Shown here: in pieces, positions 1 through 10,953 of the stretch
Position numbering within the stretch: the stretch's first letter is position 1
Layout: every line of letters starts with the position of its first letter
Source of the DNA: Vicia villosa
Taxonomy: Eukaryota > Streptophyta > Magnoliopsida > Fabales > Fabaceae
Assembly (NCBI RefSeq): GCF_029867415.1
Contig: NC_081181.1
Coordinates: 74,124,144 to 74,188,143 of the forward strand
DNA length: 64,000 bases
Direction: 5' to 3'
The notes under the pieces: generated by a model
Told to the model about the DNA's origin: nothing
Databases searched by the model: none
The model's input: the letters and a program-made list of their open reading frames with translations, nothing else
Made by a program: the position numbers and the translations under genes

Positions 1-1454
1 GCATATATCATAGAAGCTAGCTGACTTCTACCAATACTTCTAGATAAGAACTTCCTGAAACTTAAATCATATTCTTTCAGAATATGGTTTAGACTAGGAG
101 TGGATTTTTCTGAATCAGAAGGAGATCCAACATTATTGGATAATTTTAAAAGTTTTTCTTTTAATTCAGAATTCTCCAACTCAAGCTTCTTTGTTTCAAA
201 TTCAAATAGCTTTTTCAGCTTTTTGTATTTGAGACTAATCTGAGACTTGAATTCCAGAAGTTCAGTTAGACCGGAAACTAACTCATCTCTAGTAAGTTCA
301 GAAAATACCTCTTCAGAATCTGATTCTGATGTAGATTCTGATCCTTCATCTTCTGTCGCCATCAGCGCACAGTTAGCCTGCTCATCTTCAGAGTCTGAAT
401 CATCTTCTGACTCATCCCAGGTTGCCATAAGACCTTTCTTCTTATGAAACTTCTTCTTGGGATTTTCCTTCTGAAGTTTTGGACATTCATTCTTGAAGTG
501 TCCAGGCTCATTGCATTCATAGCACATGACCTTCTTCTTGTCAAATCTTCTGTCATCAGAAGATTCTCCACGTTCAAATTTCTTTGAACTTCTGACGCCT
601 CTGAACTTCCTTTGCTTGTTATTCCAGAGTTGATTTAGCCTTCTGGAGATCAAGGACAGTTCATCTTCTTCTTCAGATTCTGATTCTTCAGGATCTTCTT
701 CTCTAGCCTGAAAAGCGTTAGTGCATTTCTTGATATTGGATTTTAATGCAATAGACTTACCTTTCTTTTAAGGCTCATTTGCGCCCAGCTCTATTTCATG
801 ACTCCTCAAGGCACTGATGAGCTCTTCCAGAGAAACTTCATTCAGATTCTTTGCAATCTTGAATGCAGTCACCATAGGACCCCATCTTCTGGGTAAGCTT
901 CTGATGATCTTCTTTACGTGATCAGCCTTGGTGTATCCCTTGTCAAGAACTCTCAATCCAGCAGTAAGAGTTTGAAATCTTGAAAACATCTTTTCAATGT
1001 CTTCATCATCCTCCATCTTGAAGGCTTCATACTTCTGGATTAAAGCGAGAGCTTTAGTCTCCTTGACTTGAGCATTTCCTTCATGAGTCATTTTCAAAGA
1101 CTCATATATGTCATAGGCCGTTTCCCTGTTAGATATCTTCTCATACTCAGCATGAGAGATAGCATTCAGCAAAACAGTTCTGCATTTATGATGATTCCTG
1201 AAAAGCTTCTTCTGATCATCGTTCATTTCTTGCCTTGTCAGCTTTACGCCACTGGCATTTACTGGATGTTTGTAACCATCCATCAGAAGATCCCATAGAT
1301 CACCATCTAGACCAAGAAAGTAACTTTCCAGTTTATCTTTCCAGTATTCAAAGTTTTCACCATCAAATACCGGCGGTCTAGTATAACCATTGTTACCGTT
1401 GTGTTGCTCAGCAGAGCCAGATGTAGATGTAGACTTTGCAGTTTCATCAGCCAT
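1..1454 (-). pseudogene. gag: Gag of Copia copy A (premature stop, partial)
   Basis: Gag is the retrotransposon capsid/nucleocapsid precursor. The start codon (minus-strand ATG at 1454) begins MADETAKST. The UBN2-type Gag region (FDGENFEYWKDKLESYF) and a CCHC knuckle (CYECNEPGHFKNEC, near 500-540) follow. An in-frame TAA at 768-770 replaces a Gln codon that is intact in the nested copy at 34701-36617. The same stop is present in copy B at 8596-8598, which argues that A and B are duplicates of one already broken element. The frame then stays open toward position 1, where the window cuts it. Confidence 0.85.
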
Positions 1455-1540
1455 CTTTTACTGAAGCGTTTTTCTCTTCCTGAATCTTTTCTAAACACGG
1501 TTAAGTGCTTGCACCTTAGAACCGGCGCTCTGATGCCAAT
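1..1540 (-). mobile_element. Copia (SIRE/Maximus-like) copy A, 5' internal part, runs off window
   Basis: This is the 5' internal part of a minus-strand Copia element: PBS, leader and most of gag. It aligns without gaps to 7829-9368 at a constant offset of 7828 bp, with only a handful of substitutions by eye. Its 5' LTR is the one at 1541-2746, which also serves as the 3' LTR of copy B. The remainder (pol and 3' LTR) would lie left of position 1. Seen: PBS, gag motifs and the shared LTR. Inferred: it is one unit of a tandem array. Confidence 0.9.
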
Positions 1541-2746
1541 TGAAGGATAGAAAAACACTTAGAAAGGGGGGGTTTGAATAAGTGTAGCTTTAAAAACTTG
1601 ACAGATAAAAATAAATTGCACAGTTATTTTTATCCTGGTTCGTTGTTAACTAAACTACTCCAGTCCACCCCCGCAGAGATGATTTACCTCAACTGAGGAT
1701 TTAATCCACTAATCGCACGGATTACAATGGTTCTCCACTTAGTCAGCAACTAAGTCTTCCAGAGTCTTCTGATCACACACTGATCAGTCCAGGAACAACT
1801 GCTTAGATACCCTCTAAGACTTTCTAGAGTATTCTGATCCACACGATCACTCTAGTTACAACCTGCTTAGATAACCTCTAAGACTTCCTAGAGTATTCTG
1901 ATCCACACGATCACTCTAGTTCCTTACAACTTAATGTAATCAATTCTAAGAGTATTACAATTGCTTCTTAAAAGCTATAATCACAAACTGTGATATTTCT
2001 CTTAACGTTTAAGCTTAATCTCACTAATATATTACAACAGCAATGTAGTGAGCTTTGATGAAGATGAAGATTCTGAGCTTTGAGTAGAACAGAGTTTCAG
2101 CAAGTTAATATGAGTTGTTTTGTGCAGAATCGTTAACCTTGCTTCTCATCAGAACTTCATATTTATAGGCGTTGGAGAAGATGACCGTTGAGTGCATTTA
2201 ATGCTTTGCGTGTTCCGTACAGCATCGCATTTAATGTTATACGCTTTTGTCAACTACCTCGAGCCTTGTTCACGCTGTGTCTACTGACGTTGCCTTTAGT
2301 AGCTTTTAACGTTCCTTTTGTCAGTCAGCGTAGCTTGCCACTTGTACTTCCTTCTGATCTGATGTTTGTGAATACAACGTTTGAATATCATCAGAGTCAA
2401 ACAGCTTGGTGCAAAGCATCTTCTGATCTTCTGACCTTGAAGTGCTTCTGAGCGTGATACCATCAGAACTTCAGTGCTTCTGATCTCATGTTCTTCTGAT
2501 GCTTCCATAGACCCATGTTCTGATTCTGCTTCGACCATCTTCTGATGTCTTGCCAGACCATGTTCTGATGTTGCATGCTGAACCCTTTGAGACAAAGCTT
2601 CTGAGCGCTGAATTATGCATACTCTTTATATATTTCCTGAAAAGGAAATTGCATTGGATTAGAGTACCATATTATCTTAAGCAAAATTCATATTATTGTT
2701 ATCATCAAAACTAAGATAATTGATCAGAACAAATCTTGTTCTAACA
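1541..2746 (-). repeat. LTR shared by Copia copies A and B
   Basis: This 1206-bp LTR has TG...CA ends. On its left lies a PBS (copy A internal region) and on its right a polypurine tract (copy B internal region). It is therefore the 5' LTR of A and the 3' LTR of B at once, which is the hallmark of an LTR-sharing tandem array. A TATAAATA box lies on the minus strand at 2160-2167. It is the same length as the LTR at 9369-10574 and differs from it at only a few sites by eye. Confidence 0.92.
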
Positions 2747-2760
2747 ATCTCCCCCTTTTT
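2747..2760 (-). promoter_or_regulatory. Polypurine tract of copy B
   Basis: On the minus strand this reads AAAAAGGGGGAGAT, directly abutting the LTR start TGTTAG. This is the expected plus-strand DNA primer position for reverse transcription. Confidence 0.9.
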
Positions 2761-2860
2761 GATGATGACAAAAACATATATAAATGATATGAATTTGCGA
2801 TCAGAAAGAGCAGACGGCAAAAGACAAATTACACAGCTATAGCATAAGCATATGAATATG

Positions 2861-2910
2861 TTTCCCCCTGAGATTAACAATCTCCCCCAGAGATAAATAA
2901 TCTCCCCCTG
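2861..2910 (-). repeat. Triplicated PPT-like motif (copy B)
   Basis: Three minus-strand copies of CAGGGGGAGA or close variants lie at about 2861-2870, 2881-2890 and 2901-2910, spaced 20 bp apart and 100-150 bp upstream of the true PPT. The middle copy is followed on the minus strand by TTGTTAATC, imitating the PPT-U3 junction. The same triplet is found in the plus-strand array. Confidence 0.75.
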
Positions 2911-2999
2911 AAATAAATACTCGAAGAACTTTAATAAAAGACTTCCCTGATTATTTCGGTAGAGACGATCACATAAGCTTCTGTCTTCAGAGAATTCAT

Positions 3000-3330
3000 A
3001 GCTTCTGACTTCTGCTTCCATTGGACAGCTTCAGAACTAGAATTTCTTTAGATCCCTAGAACACTCACAGCTTCTGATTCCTGCTTCCATCTAGGACAGC
3101 TTCAGAACTTGAATTTCTTTGATCTTCAGAACATTCACAGCTTCTGATTTCTGCTTCCATTTAGGATAGCTTCAGAACTTGAATTTCTTTGATCTTCAGA
3201 ACATTCACAGCTTCTGATTTCTGCTTCCATTTAGGACAGCTTCAGAACTTGAGTTTTCTGGATCTTTAGAACATTCACAGCTTCTGATTTCTGCTTCCCT
3301 CGGATAGCTTCAGAGCTTTGAATTTCTACC
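3000..3330 (-). repeat. 70-bp tandem repeats in the 3' untranslated region of copy B
   Basis: Four to five degenerate units have an exact 70-bp spacing; the word CAGCTTCTG recurs at about 3068, 3138, 3208 and 3278. Units are rich in TTCTGA/TCAGAA words. The block lies between the post-pol ORF and the PPT cluster and has no coding potential of its own. Equivalent blocks lie at 29815-30065, 22768-23155 and 40893-41285. Confidence 0.85.
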
Positions 3331-4030
3331 AACATCACTTCATGCTAGATTTGTATCAGAACATTGTTGAATGTACCAGAGCATCATCAGAGCATCTCTA
3401 CATCCTGAAATGTTACAGAACAAAAACTAAACGACAAAAGTCAGCATGAACGAGTCAGAACATAAAATGTATATTCGAACACATGATATGTATTAGAGCC
3501 ATATAGGCTGAAATAATGTATCAGAGCAAATAGAATTTTGTCAAAGCAAATAGACAAATATGGATCAAATTCTATTATCAGTGCTTCTGATTCATTCTTC
3601 TTTCTTGCTTCTGATTTCTGAAGCTTGACAGCACTCAGCTTGCTTCAGTTTCCATGAGTTTATTCTTTTTACAGAATAACACTTCTTATGGTTTTGCTTC
3701 TTGTGTTTGCTTTGAAGGTTCTCTTCACTTCTTTATACCTGCAAAACACTTAAACCATATAGAACTTGCAGTTCTTGTTAGAAAAATGTGTGGGAGCTTT
3801 ACCCAGCAACTGATAGATTAATCAAATCATTTATCATTTATCTTCTCCCCCTTTTTGTCATAACATCAAAAAGAATATTTCAAAAAATTCAGATGAATAA
3901 AACGACAAATAAAATCACTGGAATGTAAAACCAAAGAAACTTTTCATTGATAATCAACAAGAAAGATTACAAAAGAGGAATGCAGGAAAACAGATGTAAC
4001 AAGGAAAGAAAAACTACACAGACCAAAGGA
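3331..4030 (-). other. Non-coding 3' region of copy B with an internal PPT-like tract
   Basis: No gene is seen here. On the minus strand the stretch contains a second AAAAAGGGGGAG tract at 3845-3856, just downstream of the post-pol ORF and about 1.1 kb before the terminal PPT. It resembles a central-type PPT. The rest is AT-rich, with many TTCTGA words. Confidence 0.6.
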
Positions 4031-5260
4031 CTAAGATCCTAGCCTACGCAAAATTCGCGCCAGAACATCATGAATCCCGTCAGTGCTTGTAGCTTGCCTT
4101 GCCATGAAGGAGCGAAACTCAGCATTGGCTACTTCTTGCGCGTCCAGGCGAGAAGCCAGCATAGCTTGATTCTGATGAAGAGCTTCCAAGGTCTCCATCA
4201 GAGTCGAGGTTTCACCAGAAGAAGAGGCACCTGAATTTCTGCCAAAAGGGACAGCAATCTCAGCAGGGTGATCTTCTGGTAGATCTTCAGCTTGTGCATC
4301 TTCCATTTCCTCATCTGAGTCTGACTCAGAAGTAGCCTTAGCATATTCTGGTTCAGGAAGTTCAGAAGTTCCAACTTCCAACGCTTGAAGAATAGCTGCT
4401 AGGTTTGTTGGAGGAGTAGGACCAGCAACTTCAGCAGGATAAACCACTACTGGAAAGACCATGTGAGGTGCTTTTTCAGAAGGGTTCATTCTGAACCAGT
4501 TGAACAGCCACTGAAAATCTCCAGTCAGCACAGGAAACCATGGTCTCCACACCACGATGTCTCTGCAGAGATTTTCTTCTTCCAACTCATCTGCTGGTAT
4601 CTTCTCCTCAAGAACACTTCTGTTCCTGATGAGATGGTGATAGCTGCTTTCACCAACTTCCAACCGAAGACCACGAACACCAGGAGCTTCAGACATAATC
4701 CTTCTCTGAATGTCTGTAGCCTTAGCCAGAAAATCCTGACGAAAGGTATCCCAAAGGTTGCTCGTAGCATACTCATCCAGATGGTTAAGGTGAGCAGCAC
4801 CCAGAATCTCCAACCAGCCATTTACATCAGAATGTAAAAGCTCCAGAAATGATTGAGTGGTAGGGGTTGGAGGGTTGACAGTGAATCTGGAGTCGGGAAA
4901 AACAACACTATAGGGATTAGGTGTTCTGGTGGGAAAAGGGTGTGAGAGAGATGAAGAAATATCTGATGGATGGGTTGAAGGAGAGGAGATATCAGATGGT
5001 GAAGAAGGTGGTTCCGAGAGGATGAATGAGGAGGAAGAGGTGGTGGAGGTCTGTGAAGAGGGAGGTGATTGAGGGGTACCGTCAAGGGGTTGATACACAC
5101 GTCTAGAGTAATTTCCAGACATCATAGCTTCAAACGGGTTCACTTTGAGAGGGTCATAGGTGATCCTTACTCTTTTTGGTTTGGTTTCTGGTTCAGCAGT
5201 TGCCTTTCTCTTTTGTTTCCGATCATTATCTTGATTCCCAGAGCTTGACGATGGATTCAT
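4031..5260 (-). CDS. Post-pol third ORF of Copia element (409 aa, unknown function)
   Basis: This intact ORF lies downstream of pol on the same strand, in the slot where SIRE-type Copia elements carry an env-like ORF. I see no signal peptide or membrane segment, so I do not call it an envelope. The N terminus (about residues 14-33) is Lys/Arg-rich (RKQKRK, KPKRVR) and could be a nuclear localisation signal. Residues about 60-120 are Ser/Pro-rich, and the middle holds a Trp-rich stretch (VVWRPWFPVLTGDFQWLFNW). An acidic tract follows, and then a C-terminal heptad-like segment ending GIHDVLARILRRL. The C terminus matches the plus-strand copies at 21578-22033 and 39734-40189. The ATG at 5260 was chosen because MNPS starts all copies. 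Function unknown. Confidence 0.7.
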   Translation of the reverse strand: MNPSSSSGNQDNDRKQKRKATAEPETKPKRVRITYDPLKVNPFEAMMSGNYSRRVYQPLDGTPQSPPSSQTSTTSSSSFILSEPPSSPSDISSPSTHPSDISSSLSHPFPTRTPNPYSVVFPDSRFTVNPPTPTTQSFLELLHSDVNGWLEILGAAHLNHLDEYATSNLWDTFRQDFLAKATDIQRRIMSEAPGVRGLRLEVGESSYHHLIRNRSVLEEKIPADELEEENLCRDIVVWRPWFPVLTGDFQWLFNWFRMNPSEKAPHMVFPVVVYPAEVAGPTPPTNLAAILQALEVGTSELPEPEYAKATSESDSDEEMEDAQAEDLPEDHPAEIAVPFGRNSGASSSGETSTLMETLEALHQNQAMLASRLDAQEVANAEFRSFMARQATSTDGIHDVLARILRRLGS

Positions 5261-5723
5261 GATGAAGTTGCAGATATTGGAAACTGCTAGGGTTTATGAT
5301 ATGAATGCAAAGGTAGAGAACGAAAAAGAAACTGAATGCAAAGTGAGAGAAATATAAGAGGGAAAAGAAACGTTTGAAGAATATAAAAAGAAAACTGAAG
5401 GAGAGTAAATGATGAAAAACATTTAATGTTACGTGACGTGAGGAGAGATAATAATGACAAAAGACGTGATTTGCACAGTTACCTAAGTAGACGTCCCCTC
5501 AACTGCACGCACGCTTGTCCAGGAATAGTGAACACGTGTTTACCATCTGGATAGCCAGTTACAGCTGTTTTGCTTTTAAAGAGATTCTGAATCAACTTAG
5601 ACAATGAAACATTAGTAATAACTGAATCACAATTTCTAATTGATTTCAATCAGAACTTCTTAAAAAAAAATTTCATTTTAGAAGATACCCATACATAAGA
5701 ACTTCTCATCTTCTCATTCTGGG

Positions 5724-7484
5724 CTTGTTTCTGAAGACCCATTTTGTACCTATTGTATTGAATCCATCTGGTCTAGGAACAAGATCCCAAACATCATTCC
5801 TTGTAAACTGATTCAGTTCTTCTTGCATAGCAATTATTCAGTCTGGATCTTCTAGAGCATGATCAACAGAAGTTGGCTCGATCAAAGATACAAGACCTAA
5901 TTGACAGTCTGCATTGTTCTTAAGGAATGCTCTTGTTCTGATTGGATCATCCTTCTTTCCAAGAATGACATCTTCTGAATGACCAGAGATGAGTTTGGAT
6001 GATCTTCTGACAGATGGTTCTTCAGAAATGCTTAGATTCTCCAGAGAAGCTGATACTTGATCTTCAGATTCTTTGCTTCTGAGAAGCTCTGCTTCTGATG
6101 CGTTGCTTCTTGGCTCAACAACTTCTGATATATCAATATCACAATCTGCAAAATTATCAAACTGCTTTGGTTTTTCAGAACCAAGCTTATCATCAAACCT
6201 GATATTGATTGATTCTTCTACAATCAATGTTTCAGTATTGTATACTCTGTAGCCTTTTGAGCGTTCAGAATATCCAAGAAGGAAACATTTTTGTGCTTTG
6301 GAATCAAACTTACCAAGATGATCTTTAGTGTTCAGAATAAAGCATACACATCCAAAAGGATGGAAATATGAAATGTTGGGCTTTTTATTCTTCCACAATT
6401 CATAAGGAGTCTTATTTAGAATAGGTCTGATAGAGATTCTATTCTGAATATAGCATGCAGTGTTTATTGCTTCTGCCCAGAAATGCTTAGCCATATTGGT
6501 TTCATTGATCATGGTTCTGGCCATTTTTTACAGAGTCCTATTCTTTCGTTCTACAACTCCATTTTGCTGTGGAGTTCTAGGACAAGAGAAATCATGGGCA
6601 ATACCATTTTCTTTGAAGAATTCTTCAAAGGATCTGTTCTCAAATTCACCACCATGATCACTTCTAACCTTTATGATTTTACACTCTTTTTCAGATTGAA
6701 TCTGAATGCAGAAATCAAAGAACACTGAATGAGACTCATCCTTGTGTTTCAAGAATTTTACCCACGTCCAGCGGCTATAATCATCTACGATGACTAATCC
6801 ATATTTCTTCCCTCTGACAGATGCTGTTTTGACTGGGCCAAACAGATCAATGTGCAAGAGTTCTAATGGCCTTGAGGTAGAAACAACATTCTTGGACTTG
6901 AATGCAGGTTTGGAGAACTTGCCCTTCTGACATGCTTCACAAAGAGCATCTGATTTGAATTTCAGATTAGGGAGTCCTCTGACAAGATCCAGTTTGTTAA
7001 TCTGAGAAATCTTTCTCAAACTAGCATGACCTAATCTTCTGTGCCAGACCCACTGCTCTTCAGAAACAGACATAAGACAAGTCACCTTCTGACTCATAAG
7101 ATCTTGCAGATCTGTCTTATAAATGTTGTTCTTCCTCTTGCCTGTAAATAGGATTGAGCCATCCTTCTGATTTACAGCCTTGCAAGACTTTTGATTAAAG
7201 ATTATATCATAACCATTGTCACTCAATTGACTGATAGATAAGAGGTTATGTGTTAATCCTTCTACAAGAAGTACATTAGAAATGGAAGGAGAGTTACCAG
7301 ACTTTATAGTTCCAGAGCCAATTATCTTGCCCTTCTGATCTCCTCCAAACTTGACTTCTCCTCCGGACTTAAGCACCAGGTCTTGGAACATAGACCTTCT
7401 TCCTGTCATGTGTCGTGAGCATCCAGAGTCCAGGTACCACGACATGTTGTGCTTTGTCCTTTTTGCAGCCAAGGATATCTGCAA
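5724..7484 (-). pseudogene. pol: Truncated Pol of copy B (protease-integrase only)
   Basis: The reading frame contains the aspartic protease motif (WYLDSGCSRHMTG), the pre-integrase HHCC motif (WHRRLGH...CEAC) and the DDE integrase core (LLHIDLFGP, VRSDHGGEFEN). In-frame stops interrupt it at 6528-6530 (TAA where other copies have Gln) and at 5838 (Trp changed to stop). Just after the first conserved RT residues (WVFRNK) the sequence jumps to what is the last residues of pol in other copies, so all RT catalytic motifs and RNase H are gone. This copy cannot encode a reverse transcriptase. Confidence 0.88.
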
Positions 7485-9282
7485 TAGGAATAATCTTATC
7501 CTTAGGTACCCACATCTTCTTGGGTCCTTTCTTGTTAGATTTTCTCAAGTTCTGATTGAACTTGGGTTTAACATTGTAAGCAATAGGAGGAACAGCATGA
7601 TAATTTTTAATATGAGTTTCATGATATTTCCTAGGTTGTGTCACATGCTTTTTGGTGTGTGTTATGTGAAAACTTTGAGCATGTGAAGTGTGCCTAATAT
7701 CATGGGAGTGGCCATACTTGAACTGATCATACAATGGCTTGTATGTGAATTTCATTTCATCAACAGGTTCAAGTTTGTATGGGGTTTCACCCTCAAAACC
7801 AATGCCGACTCTTTTGTTTCCAGACACAGCATATATCATAGAAGCTAGCTGACTTCTGCCAATACTTCTAGATAAGAACTTCCTGAAACTTAAATCATAT
7901 TCTTTCAGAATATGGTTTAGACTAGGAGTGGATTTTTCTGAATCAGAAGGAGATCCAACATTATTGGATAATTTTAAAAGTTTTTCTTTTAATTCAGAAT
8001 TCTCCAACTCAAGCTTCTTTGTTTCAAATTCAAATAGCTTTTTCAGCTTTTTGTATTTGAGACTAATCTGAGACTTGAATTCCAGAAGTTCAGTTAGACC
8101 GGAAACTAACTCATCTCTAGTAAGTTCAGAAAATACCTCTTCAGAATCTGATTCTGATGTAGATTCTGATCCGTCATCTTCTGTCGCCATCAGCGCACAG
8201 TTAGCCTGCTCATCTTCAGAGTCTGAATCATCTTCTGACTCATACCAGGTTGCCATAAGACCTTTCTTCTTATGAAACTTCTTCTTGGGATTTTCCTTCT
8301 GAAGTTTTGGACATTCATTCTTGAAGTGTCCAGGCTCATTGCATTCATAGCACATGACCTTCTTCTTGTCAAATCTTCTGTCATCAGAAGATTCTCCACG
8401 TTCAAATTTCTTTGAACTTTTGACGCCTCTGAACTTCCTTTGCTTGTTCTTCCAGAGTTGATTTAGCCTTCTGGAGATCAAGGACAGTTCATCTTCTTCT
8501 TCAGATTCTGATTCTTCAGGATCTTCTTCTCTAGCCTGAAAAGCGTTAGTGCATTTCTTGATATTGGATTTTAATGCAATAGACTTACCTTTCTTTTAAG
8601 GCTCATTTGCGTCCAGCTCTATTTCATGACTCCTCAAGGCACTGATGAGCTCTTCCAGAGAAACTTCATTCAGATTCTTTGCAATCTTGAATGCAGTCAC
8701 CATAGGACCCCATCTTCTGGGTAAGCTTCTGATGATCTTCTTTACGTGATCAGCCTTGGTGTATCCCTTGTCAAGAACTCTCAATCCAGCAGTAAGAGTT
8801 TGAAATCTTGAAAACATCTTTTCAATGTCTTCATCATCCTCCATCTTGAAGGCTTCATACTTCTGGATTAAAGCGAGAGCTTTAGTCTCCTTGACTTGAG
8901 CATTTCCTTCATGAGTCATTTTCAAAGACTCATATATGTCATAGGCCGTTTCCCTGTTAGATATCTTCTCATACTCAGCATGAGAGATAGCATTCAGCAA
9001 AACAGTTCTGCATTTATGATGATTCCTGAAAAGCTTCTTCTGATCATCGTTCATTTCTTGCCTTGTCAGCTTTACGCCACTGGCATTTACTGGATGTTTG
9101 TAACCATCCATCAGAAGATCCCATAGATCACCATCTAGACCAAGAAAGTAACTTTCCAGTTTATCTTTCCAGTATTCAAAGTTTTCACCATCAAATACCG
9201 GCGGTCTAGTATAACCATTGTTACCGTTGTGTTGCTCAGCAGAGCCAGATGTAGATGTAGACTTTGCAGTTTCATCAGCCAT
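7369..9282 (-). pseudogene. gag: Gag of Copia copy B (one premature stop)
   Basis: This full-length gag frame (about 638 codons) has ATG at 9282 (MADETAKST) and ends PRPGA. It is interrupted by a single TAA at 8596-8598 where the nested copy has Gln. Features in order: Gag/UBN2 domain, acidic Ser/Glu tract, CCHC knuckle (CYECNEPGHFKNEC), acidic Asp/Ser tract, a Lys/Glu-rich probable coiled coil (KLKKLFEFETKKLELE) and a His-rich segment. The last 116 nt overlap the pol frame, which lies at +1 relative to gag. Confidence 0.88.
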
Positions 9283-9368
9283 CTTTTACTGAAGCGTTTT
9301 TCTCTTCCTGAATCTTTTCTAAACACGGTTAAGTGCTTGCACCTTAGAACCGGCGCTCTGATGCCAAT

Positions 9369-10574
9369 TGAAGGATAGAAAAACACTTAGAAAGGGGGGG
9401 TTTGAATAAGTGTAGCTTTAAAAACTTGACAGATAAAAATAAATTGCACAGTTATTTTTATCCTGGTTCGTTGTTAACTAAACTACTCCAGTCCACCCCC
9501 GCAGAGATGATTTACCTCAACTGAGGATTTAATCCACTAATCGCACGGATTACAATGGTTCTCCACTTAGTCAGCAACTAAGTCTTCCAGAGTCTTCTGA
9601 TCACACACTGATCACTCCAGGAACAACTGCTTAGATACCCTCTAAGACTTTCTAGAGTATTCTGATCCACACGATCACTCTAGTTACAACCTGCTTAGAT
9701 AACCTCTAAGACTTCCTAGAGTATTCTGATACACACGATCACTCTAGTTCCTTACAACTTAATGTAATCAATTCTAAGAGTATTACAATTGCTTCTTAAA
9801 AGCTATAATCACAAACTGTGATATTTCTCTTAACGTTTAAGCTTAATCTCACTAATATATTACAACAGCAATGTAGTGAGCTTTGATGAAGATGAAGATT
9901 CTGAGCTTTGAGTAGAACAGAGTTTCAGCAAGTTAATATGAGTTGTTTTGTGCAGAATCGTTAACCTTGCTTCTCATCAGAACTTCATATTTATAGGCGT
10001 TGGAGAAGATGACCGTTGAGTGCATTTAATGCTTTGCGTGTTCCGTACAGCATCGCATTTAATGTTATACGCTTTTGTCAACTACCTCGAGCCTTGTTCA
10101 CGCTGTGTCTACTGACGTTGCCTTTAGTAGCTTTTAACGTTCCTTTTGTCAGTCAGCGTAGCTTGCCACTTGTACTTCCTTCTGATCTGATGTTTGTGAA
10201 TACAACGTTTGAATATCATCAGAGTCAAACAGCTTGGTGCAAAGCATCTTCTGATCTTCTGACCTTGAAGTGCTTCTGAGCGTGATACCATCAGAACTTC
10301 AGTGCTTCTGATCTTGTGTTCTTCTGATGCTTCCATAGACCCATGTTCTGATTCTGCTTCGACCATCTTCTGATGTCTTGCCAGACCATGTTCTGATGTT
10401 GCATGCTGAACCCTTTGAGACAAAGCTTCTGAGCGCTGAATTATGCATACTCTTTATATATTTCCTGAAAAGGAAATTGCATTGGATTAGAGTACCATAT
10501 TATCTTAAGCAAAATTCATATTATTGTTATCATCAAAACTAAGATAATTGATCAGAACAAATCTTGTTCTAACA
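9369..10574 (-). repeat. 5' LTR of Copia copy B (outer LTR of left array)
   Basis: A 1206-bp LTR, TG...CA, with the PBS immediately to its left (TGGCATCAGAGC on the minus strand). A minus-strand TATAAATA lies at 9988-9995. On the right it joins Gypsy coding sequence abruptly at 10575, which marks the insertion edge. If the array arose from one insertion, the 5 bp CCGCT at 10575-10579 should recur at its unseen left edge. Confidence 0.92.
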
Positions 10575-10953
10575 CCGCTTTCTCGGGAGACTGCCGGCGC
10601 CTATGTTGAACTACCGCCTTCACGGCTGGATCAATGGAGAGGTGGTGACAGGCGACCTCAGGGTCGAGTCCGGGCATTTCCGCTGCGCTCCAGGCGAACA
10701 AGTCGGCGTTGGCTTGGAGACATGCTACGAGCTGCTTCCTCGGTAGATTTGGGATGTCCTTGCTGATTTTTACCGCTTTGTCGGGGTTGTCGCCCAACGG
10801 GATGAGGTCGAAGTCCCCGGCTGGAACAGGCCGGACGGGGTGAGTTACCTTTGGTCTCGTCTCTTCGCCATTCTTCAGCTCTTCGTCTGTGAATCGAGCA
10901 TCCAGGTCGAATGAGCTGACGTTTGTTGGTGGGTGTTGATCTTCCGGATGATA
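10575..10953 (-). pseudogene. pol: Start of Gypsy reverse transcriptase region (truncated)
   Basis: The frame follows directly after the protease in the same frame, separated from it by a TAA at 10954-10956. It contains the recognisable pre-RT segment (ANADLFAWSAAEMPG, then DPEVACHHLSID) and ends at SPEKA where the Copia LTR begins. No catalytic RT motif is present in the window. Confidence 0.75.

Larger units (their letters stand above)
1541..10574 (-). mobile_element. Copia (SIRE/Maximus-like) copy B, RT/RNase H deleted
   Basis: A minus-strand element with a 5' LTR at 9369-10574, internal region 2747-9368 and 3' LTR 1541-2746. Order on its own strand: PBS, gag, protease-integrase, a deletion in place of RT and RNase H, a post-pol ORF, 70-bp repeats, a PPT cluster and the LTR. 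Compared with the nested element at 28348-37909, about 1.36 kb (equivalent to 31693-33056) is missing at 5723-5724, with a 2-bp GC microhomology at the junction. It is flanked on the right by Gypsy sequence starting CCGCT. The left edge of the array is outside the window, so the array's TSD cannot be read. Confidence 0.9.

Noticed and set aside
2296..2595. 99-codon open frame inside the Copia LTRs (also 10124-10423, 29103-29402, 37459-37758 and plus-strand equivalents)
   Set aside because: It recurs in all LTRs, but it starts at a non-ATG codon, is built from repeated TCAGAA-type words, and is explained by general LTR similarity. I see no support for translation.
4031..5260. Calling the post-pol ORF an envelope gene
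   Set aside because: The position matches SIRE env-like ORFs, but no signal peptide or transmembrane segment is visible in the 409-residue form, so only 'third ORF, unknown function' is supported.
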